From: Verrucomicrobia subdivision 3 bacterium UBA7542
Lineage (GTDB): Bacteria; Verrucomicrobiota; Verrucomicrobiia; Limisphaerales; UBA11358
Length of the DNA: 9,183 nt
Assembly (NCBI GenBank): GCA_002479245.1
Contig: DLMG01000300.1
Location: forward strand, 1-9,183
Direction: 5' to 3'
Every line of letters begins with the position of its first letter. The first letter of the stretch is position 1. Below the pieces are notes generated by a model, which worked only from the letters and a program-made list of their open reading frames with translations, was not told the DNA's origin and made no database searches. Below are positions 5,511-9,183 of this stretch, one piece after another. Made by a program: the position numbers and the translations under genes.

Positions 5511-7463
5511 GATCTCTGCGCCCAGCGCCTGCAATTTCGCTTTGATTTGGGGGTCGCCGGGTTTGAGCCGCAACGCTTCCTGATAACATCGCATCGCTTC
5601 GGCGGTTTGCCCCTGCTTCACCAGGGCATCGCCGAGGTTGCTGTAAATCTGCGGGTTTTCGGGCGTGATGCGGAGGGCTTCGCGGAAATGGCGGATGGCC
5701 TCATCGAGCCTTTTTTGAATGAACAAAACTGTGGCAAGATTATTGTGCGCGTCGGCAGAATCCGGATTGAGTTTCAACGCCGCCTCGAAACACGCGATGG
5801 CATCGGCGAATTGCTTCTTCGCCGCGAACGCGAAACCAAGGTTGTCAAGAATGTCGGGCTGGTTGGGAATGATTTGCAAGGCGCGTTTATAATTGTTTAT
5901 GGCTTCGTCCCAGTTGCCAAGCTTGGCGAAGGTGTTGCCCAAATTATACAGAACATCGGAATCGTCGGGATTGATTTGCAGGGATTTATGGAAGCAGTCC
6001 ATGGCTTCGGCGATTTGCCCATTTTTTGACAGCCAGGTGCCGAGGTTGTTGTAAGCAAGATAATTATTTTTTGTCACAGCCAGCGCATGACGAAAAAGCG
6101 TTTCATCGTTTTGCCAATGGCGCAATTGATCCCGCGTCCGAAATGCGCAGGCGACCAGAACCGTCATGGACAATAAAATGATCAATGGCCGGGGCACACG
6201 CCGGCACGCGCACACTGCACCAAGACCCCAAACCAAAATAGTAAACACACCAATCAATGACACATAGGTGTATCGGTCGGCCAGGGACTGGATTCCGACC
6301 TGGACCAGGCCGATGACCGGAACGAGCGTCCCGACAAACCAAAACCAGCCGGTGAATGCAAAGGGAAATCTGCGCCCAAGCCACACGGCGGCCACGGAGA
6401 GACCGATGACCAGCGTCAGCGAAAAAACGACCAACCCTGCGTCCCAATGAATCGGATGCGGATAAAGAACGGCGAGGTTGACCGGCCAGAAGGTTTTGCC
6501 CAGATAGCGGGCATAGGAAACGAACGCGTTTTCAATCCGGCCAGCGAGTGATATTTTCATCAATGTGACCACCGCACCGCCCTTTTGCTGCACGATAAAC
6601 GTCACCACGCACGAAATCATGCTCAGGATAAAAAAAGGAATTTTTTCCACCACCAAATGTCGGGCCCTCGACACTCGACACTCGACACTCGACACTCTGC
6701 CGAGCGGCCACCAGTCCAGCAGCAACATCACCAACGGCAGCGTCACCAGCATCGGCTTGCTCATCAGCCCGAGCGCGAAGAACAACAACGCCAAACCGTA
6801 AAAAAGTGACGCGTGACACGTGACACGCAGCGAGCCGGGTGCTGGCGTGGTTTCTTCGATTCCCGTCACTTGCTCGCCGCGTCGAAGTGCAGCGAAGGCG
6901 GGCCACCCGTCACTTGTCACACGCTGCGCGTAACCAGCGTAGAACAGCAACGTCAACAATCCGAAGAACGTGCTTAAAACGTCTTTGCGCTCTGAAATCC
7001 ACGCCACCGATTCCACGTGCAATGGATGCAAGGCAAACAGCGCCGCCACAAGCGCGCTCCGCCAATTTGCCGCCGTCAAGCGTCGGAGCAGTAGAAAAAC
7101 CAGAACCGTGTTGGCCAGGTGAAACAAAAGATTGGTGAAGTGCGGACCAAACGGACCTTTGCCAAATAATTCCGCGTCCAGCATCAACGACAGCCAGGTC
7201 AGCGGATGCCAATTCGCGGTTTGTCTGGTGGAAAAACTCCAGACTGTGTTCGGCAACGTCAGACCGGTCTGAACATGGGCATTGGACGTGAAATAATCCG
7301 GGTCATCGTAATTGACGAAGTCGTAACGCGCGACCGGCCAATAAACCACCAAGGTCACCGCCGCCAGCAACAGGCAGAGAACAACCCGCTGGGCGAACAC
7401 GTTGGTCTTGCCGGCGGGTTTAAAATTTTCTGATGTCATCCGTTCGCTCACGTCAATTTCCAT
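5502..7463 (-). CDS. TMTC-like multi-pass membrane protein with C-terminal TPRs
   Basis: The frame stays open up to a TTG at 7508 (668 residues; numbering here is from it), but ATG 7463 (residue 16) or ATG 7439 (residue 24) is a better start because the upstream codons lie in a hairpin repeat. The membrane half has the bacterial TMTC/PMT-like signature: FVNYDDPDYF (64-73) with the acidic pair, NWHPLTWLS, and LHPLHVESVAWISERKDVLS (160-179), with about ten hydrophobic helices. The last ~190 residues are five 34-residue TPRs (481-650) ending in a short cap. TMTC proteins in animals O-mannosylate cadherins; bacterial relatives are thought to be polyprenyl-phosphate-sugar glycosyltransferases, so envelope glycosylation is an inference. 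Loop 194-236 is expanded, and residues 271-281 are coded by a GACACTC array; both lie between helices and should be tolerated. It follows mqnD on the same strand after a 95-bp gap, and it converges on comB. Confidence 0.85.
   Translation of the reverse strand: MEIDVSERMTSENFKPAGKTNVFAQRVVLCLLLAAVTLVVYWPVARYDFVNYDDPDYFTSNAHVQTGLTLPNTVWSFSTRQTANWHPLTWLSLMLDAELFGKGPFGPHFTNLLFHLANTVLVFLLLRRLTAANWRSALVAALFALHPLHVESVAWISERKDVLSTFFGLLTLLFYAGYAQRVTSDGWPAFAALRRGEQVTGIEETTPAPGSLRVTCHASLFYGLALLFFALGLMSKPMLVTLPLVMLLLDWWPLGRVSSVECRVSRARHLVVEKIPFFILSMISCVVTFIVQQKGGAVVTLMKISLAGRIENAFVSYARYLGKTFWPVNLAVLYPHPIHWDAGLVVFSLTLVIGLSVAAVWLGRRFPFAFTGWFWFVGTLVPVIGLVQVGIQSLADRYTYVSLIGVFTILVWGLGAVCACRRVPRPLIILLSMTVLVACAFRTRDQLRHWQNDETLFRHALAVTKNNYLAYNNLGTWLSKNGQIAEAMDCFHKSLQINPDDSDVLYNLGNTFAKLGNWDEAINNYKRALQIIPNQPDILDNLGFAFAAKKQFADAIACFEAALKLNPDSADAHNNLATVLFIQKRLDEAIRHFREALRITPENPQIYSNLGDALVKQGQTAEAMRCYQEALRLKPGDPQIKAKLQALGAEISN
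6663..6697. repeat. GACACTC heptamer array in the TMTC-like gene
   Basis: GGCCCTC is followed by four full GACACTC units. The first 33 bases are identical to 844-876. Here the gene runs on the opposite strand, so the array is translated as VSSVECRVS between the DWWPLG helix end and the next helix. Confidence 0.92.
6806..6826. repeat. GTGACAC heptamer array in the TMTC-like gene
   Basis: Three units, GTGACGC then GTGACAC twice, encode the RVTCHAS stretch on the minus strand. A long array of this unit would contain TGA on the plus strand but is open on the minus strand, the strand the gene uses. A related degenerate patch lies near 6907-6925. Confidence 0.75.
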
Positions 7464-7499
7464 AAGGCGCGCAGACAGCCTGTCCCCGCGTCTCAAGTT

Positions 7500-7548
7500 G
7501 GAGTTCAAACTTTAGTTTGCTCTCCCGCCAAGCTGAAGCTTGAACTCC
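7500..7548. repeat. Long imperfect hairpin between mqnD and the TMTC-like gene
   Basis: Arms 7500-7518 and 7530-7548 (19 bases each) pair with three mismatches, all of which can be wobble pairs on one RNA strand; the loop is 11 bases. The right arm overlaps the 16-base word also found at 80-95. No T-run follows on the minus strand, so it looks like a dispersed palindromic repeat and not a clean terminator, though it could still shape the mqnD transcript end. Confidence 0.7.
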
Positions 7549-7558
7549 AGCGCTAGTT

Positions 7559-8470
7559 TCACACCACAAATTCCAACTCCTGCCGGCGCGGAATCAGGCC
7601 GCGCTCGAAAGCCTGGCCAAGAAAACGGCGGATGGATTCCCTGCCCCGCTCGCCGTAATCGAGCGTCCAGTGGTTCACATACATCCCGACGAATTTGTCG
7701 GCCAGATCGCGCCCCATGTTGCGCGCATATTGCAACGCGTGTTGCACCGCCTCGGCCCGATGATCCAGGCTAAATTGGATGCTCGCGGTGAGAATGTCGG
7801 AAATTTTCCGGCGCGCCGCCAAATCGAATTTCTTGTGAATGACATTCCCGCCGAGCGGCAGCGGCAGACCGTCATTTTCTTTTCCCCACCAGACGCCCAG
7901 GTCTTCGCAAACGACCAGCCCCTCGTTTTGATACGTCAACTGGCCTTCGTGAATGATGAGTCCCACGTCCGCCGCACCAGACCGGACCGCATGGAAAATC
8001 TGGTCGAACGGCACAACGACGTAGTTGAAGTGCGAAACCGGACATTGGGAGTTGGATGTTCGATGTTGGATGTTGGATGTTTGCGGGCTTGAGGCGCCGG
8101 GCAAACCAAGCCAAAGCTGTAATGCCAAAAAGGCACTGGTCATGGTGCCGGGGACGGCGATTTTTTTCTTCGCAATCTCCGCCTTGGAAAACTTTTGTTT
8201 CGCCACCAGCATCGGGCCGTAGCCATCGCCCATGCTCGCGCCGCTGGGCAGCAACGCATATTTATCGCTCACGTGGGCGTAGGCGTGGATGCTGACGGCG
8301 GTGATGTCGAGTTCGCCGCGCGTGGCGCGCTCGTTCAGCGTCTGGATGTCCTGCAAAATGTGCTCGAACCGGAAGCCGTGCGTCGGGATCAAATCCTTCG
8401 CCAGCGCGTAAAACATGAAGGCGTCGTCGGGGTCAGGCGAGTGGCCGAGCGTCAACGTCGTTTGCTGCAT
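7559..8470 (-). CDS. mqnD: 1,4-dihydroxy-6-naphthoate synthase (MqnD)
   Basis: A 303-residue MqnA/MqnD-fold enzyme. MqnD converts cyclic dehypoxanthinyl futalosine to 1,4-dihydroxy-6-naphthoate in the futalosine route to menaquinone, in the cytosol. Visible family blocks are LGHSPDPDDAFMFYAL (8-23), DIQTLNERA, SGASMGDGYGPMLVA (76-90), IAVPGTMTSAFLALQLW, the substrate-site GLIIHEGQLTY (170-180) with H174 as the likely catalytic histidine, DLGVWWGKENDGLPLPLG, and the tail YVNHWTLDYGERG. The D-x-x-TLN, IIHE and LPLPLG blocks favour MqnD over MqnA. ATG 8470 gives the normal start. Residues of about 127-147 (PQTSNIQHRTSNSQCPVSH) are an extra loop made by a heptamer array, placed where the family has a short link between strands. 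No other mqn gene is in view, so the pathway genes are probably scattered. Confidence 0.85.
   Translation of the reverse strand: MQQTTLTLGHSPDPDDAFMFYALAKDLIPTHGFRFEHILQDIQTLNERATRGELDITAVSIHAYAHVSDKYALLPSGASMGDGYGPMLVAKQKFSKAEIAKKKIAVPGTMTSAFLALQLWLGLPGASSPQTSNIQHRTSNSQCPVSHFNYVVVPFDQIFHAVRSGAADVGLIIHEGQLTYQNEGLVVCEDLGVWWGKENDGLPLPLGGNVIHKKFDLAARRKISDILTASIQFSLDHRAEAVQHALQYARNMGRDLADKFVGMYVNHWTLDYGERGRESIRRFLGQAFERGLIPRRQELEFVV
8040..8081. repeat. GGATGTT heptamer array in mqnD
   Basis: Six heptamers lie head to tail on the plus strand: GGACATT, GGGAGTT, GGATGTT, CGATGTT, GGATGTT, GGATGTT. The 42 bases equal 14 codons, so the frame is kept. Pure GGATGTT arrays are stop-free in all six frames. 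The left units are more diverged, suggesting decay from one side. Confidence 0.85.
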
Positions 8471-8683
8471 GGACGAAGGCTAAACCACCCGGCGCGGGCT
8501 GTCACGATGAGAAGAAATCTTGCTGTAGTGTTGCACTGCCCCGGCTCTGTGTCGGGATGACCGGCGCCATTGATTTCACCGGCGCTCACAGAGGGCCGCT
8601 GAAAAAATGCCGTAAATTCAGTTCCCTTTTTTCATCATTTTTCTCTTTCTTTTTGGCCGGGTAGTCATAAGTTTCCAGCAATT
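8471..8683. other. Divergent intergenic region between mqnD and the DUF2911 gene
   Basis: This 213-bp spacer must hold the promoters of both divergently transcribed genes. I could not pick out convincing -35/-10 pairs. CTCTGTG (8545-8551) and CACAGAG (8587-8593) form a 7-bp inverted repeat 35 bases apart. CACCGGCGC/GACCGGCGC occurs twice between them. A T/C-rich tract (about 8620-8652) precedes the DUF2911 start. No Shine-Dalgarno-like motif lies directly before ATG 8684. Confidence 0.5.
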
Positions 8684-9183
8684 ATGAACTCAAAAATGCT
8701 ACTGTCCTCTCTGGTGTTGGCTTCCGGATTGGTATTCACCTGCGGGCTGTTGGCCCAGACGCCCAAGGTTGATTTTCCGGCTCCCAGTCCCGCTTGCACA
8801 CTTAAACAGCACGTCGGTCTCACCGACATCGAGATTGTCTATTCCCGGCCTGGTGTGAAGGGCCGTCCGATCTTTGGCGGCCTGGTTCCTTACGGCCAGG
8901 TGTGGCGCACCGGGGCAAACAACGCGACCAAGATCACCTTCAGCACGCCGGTGAAGCTGAATGGCGCTGAAATCCCCGCCGGCACTTATGCGCTCTTCAC
9001 GATTCCGGGTGAAACGGAGTGGACGATCATCATCAACAAAGGCGCGGCGCAATGGGGCGCTTTTCAGTACAATGAGACGAACGATCTGGTGCGCGTCAAA
9101 GCGACGCCGTTGAAGCTCGCCGAACCGGTCGAGACTTTCACCATCGAGATCAACGACATTCGCGACGAGTCCGCCACGCTCAA
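8684..9183 (+). CDS. Exported DUF2911 protein (3' end outside the window)
   Basis: The frame runs from ATG 8684 off the window edge, giving at least 166 residues. Residues 1-24 form a Sec signal peptide (positive start, LLSSLVLASGLVF core, likely cut after LLA at 24). The remainder matches the DUF2911 pattern well: FPAPSPACTLKQHVGLTDIE (31-50), IVYSRPGVKGRPIFGGLVPYG (51-71), VWRTGANNATKI (73-84), IPAGTYALFTIPG (97-109), INKGAAQWGAF and VETFTIEINDIRDESATL at the edge. The family has no assigned reaction; members are exported beta-rich proteins common in Bacteroidota and Verrucomicrobiota. Many carry a TPR tail, which cannot be judged here. It is transcribed away from mqnD. No repeat insert is visible in the part seen. 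Confidence 0.85.
   Translation, partial: MNSKMLLSSLVLASGLVFTCGLLAQTPKVDFPAPSPACTLKQHVGLTDIEIVYSRPGVKGRPIFGGLVPYGQVWRTGANNATKITFSTPVKLNGAEIPAGTYALFTIPGETEWTIIINKGAAQWGAFQYNETNDLVRVKATPLKLAEPVETFTIEINDIRDESATL

Noticed and set aside
5547..6029. 160-codon plus-strand frame opposite the TPR region
   Set aside because: It mirrors the periodic TPR codons on the other strand; its repeated pattern comes from the 34-residue TPR spacing.
8699..9052. Minus-strand frame opposite the DUF2911 gene
   Set aside because: The plus strand has a signal peptide and a continuous match to the DUF2911 pattern; the minus frame has no motif.

Overview
The window is GC-rich bacterial chromosome. The gene families and the dense small palindromic and tandem repeats suggest a Verrucomicrobiota genome, perhaps of the Pedosphaera/Limisphaerales type; this is an inference from general resemblance, with no marker gene to confirm it. 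I see no rRNA, tRNA, CRISPR array, transposase, integrase or phage gene.

Layout, left to right: (1) 1-139, non-coding, with short repeat scraps. (2) 149-2455 (+), a fused membrane protein with an N-terminal PAP2 phosphatase and a C-terminal ArnT/PMT-like glycosyltransferase. (3) 2456-2602, a spacer holding one copy of a ~91-bp palindromic element. (4) 2603-3574 (+), an OGG1-type 8-oxoguanine DNA glycosylase. (5) 3575-4242, a 668-bp gene-poor stretch with hairpins, a diverged direct repeat, a possible terminator and a possible gene remnant. (6) 4243-4575 (+), a small zinc-ribbon membrane protein of unknown role. (7) 4635-5510 (+), a ComB-family 2-phosphosulfolactate phosphatase. (8) 5502-7463 (-), a TMTC-like multi-pass membrane protein with C-terminal TPRs, overlapping comB tail to tail by 9 bp. 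(9) 7559-8470 (-), MqnD, the last dedicated enzyme of the early futalosine menaquinone route. (10) 8684 to the window end (+), an exported DUF2911 protein cut by the edge.

The genes do not form one pathway. Two are cell-envelope glycosyltransferase-like proteins, one repairs DNA, one serves quinone synthesis, one resembles a sulfonate-metabolism phosphatase, and two are uncharacterised. They look like a housekeeping/accessory mixture with short mostly single-gene units.

The striking feature is that five of the seven genes carry interspersed repeat DNA inside the reading frame. The DNA glycosylase and ComB each contain the same ~94-115 bp palindromic element (ends GGTAGGGCG/CGCCCTACC), in the same orientation and frame; a third copy lies between genes and carries a stop in that frame. 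The PAP2-GT linker, a loop of the TMTC-like protein and a loop of MqnD are made of heptamer or 14-mer tandem arrays, most of which are stop-free in all six frames. This recalls the Rickettsia palindromic elements, which also insert in frame into genes, but the sequences are unrelated as far as I can tell by eye.
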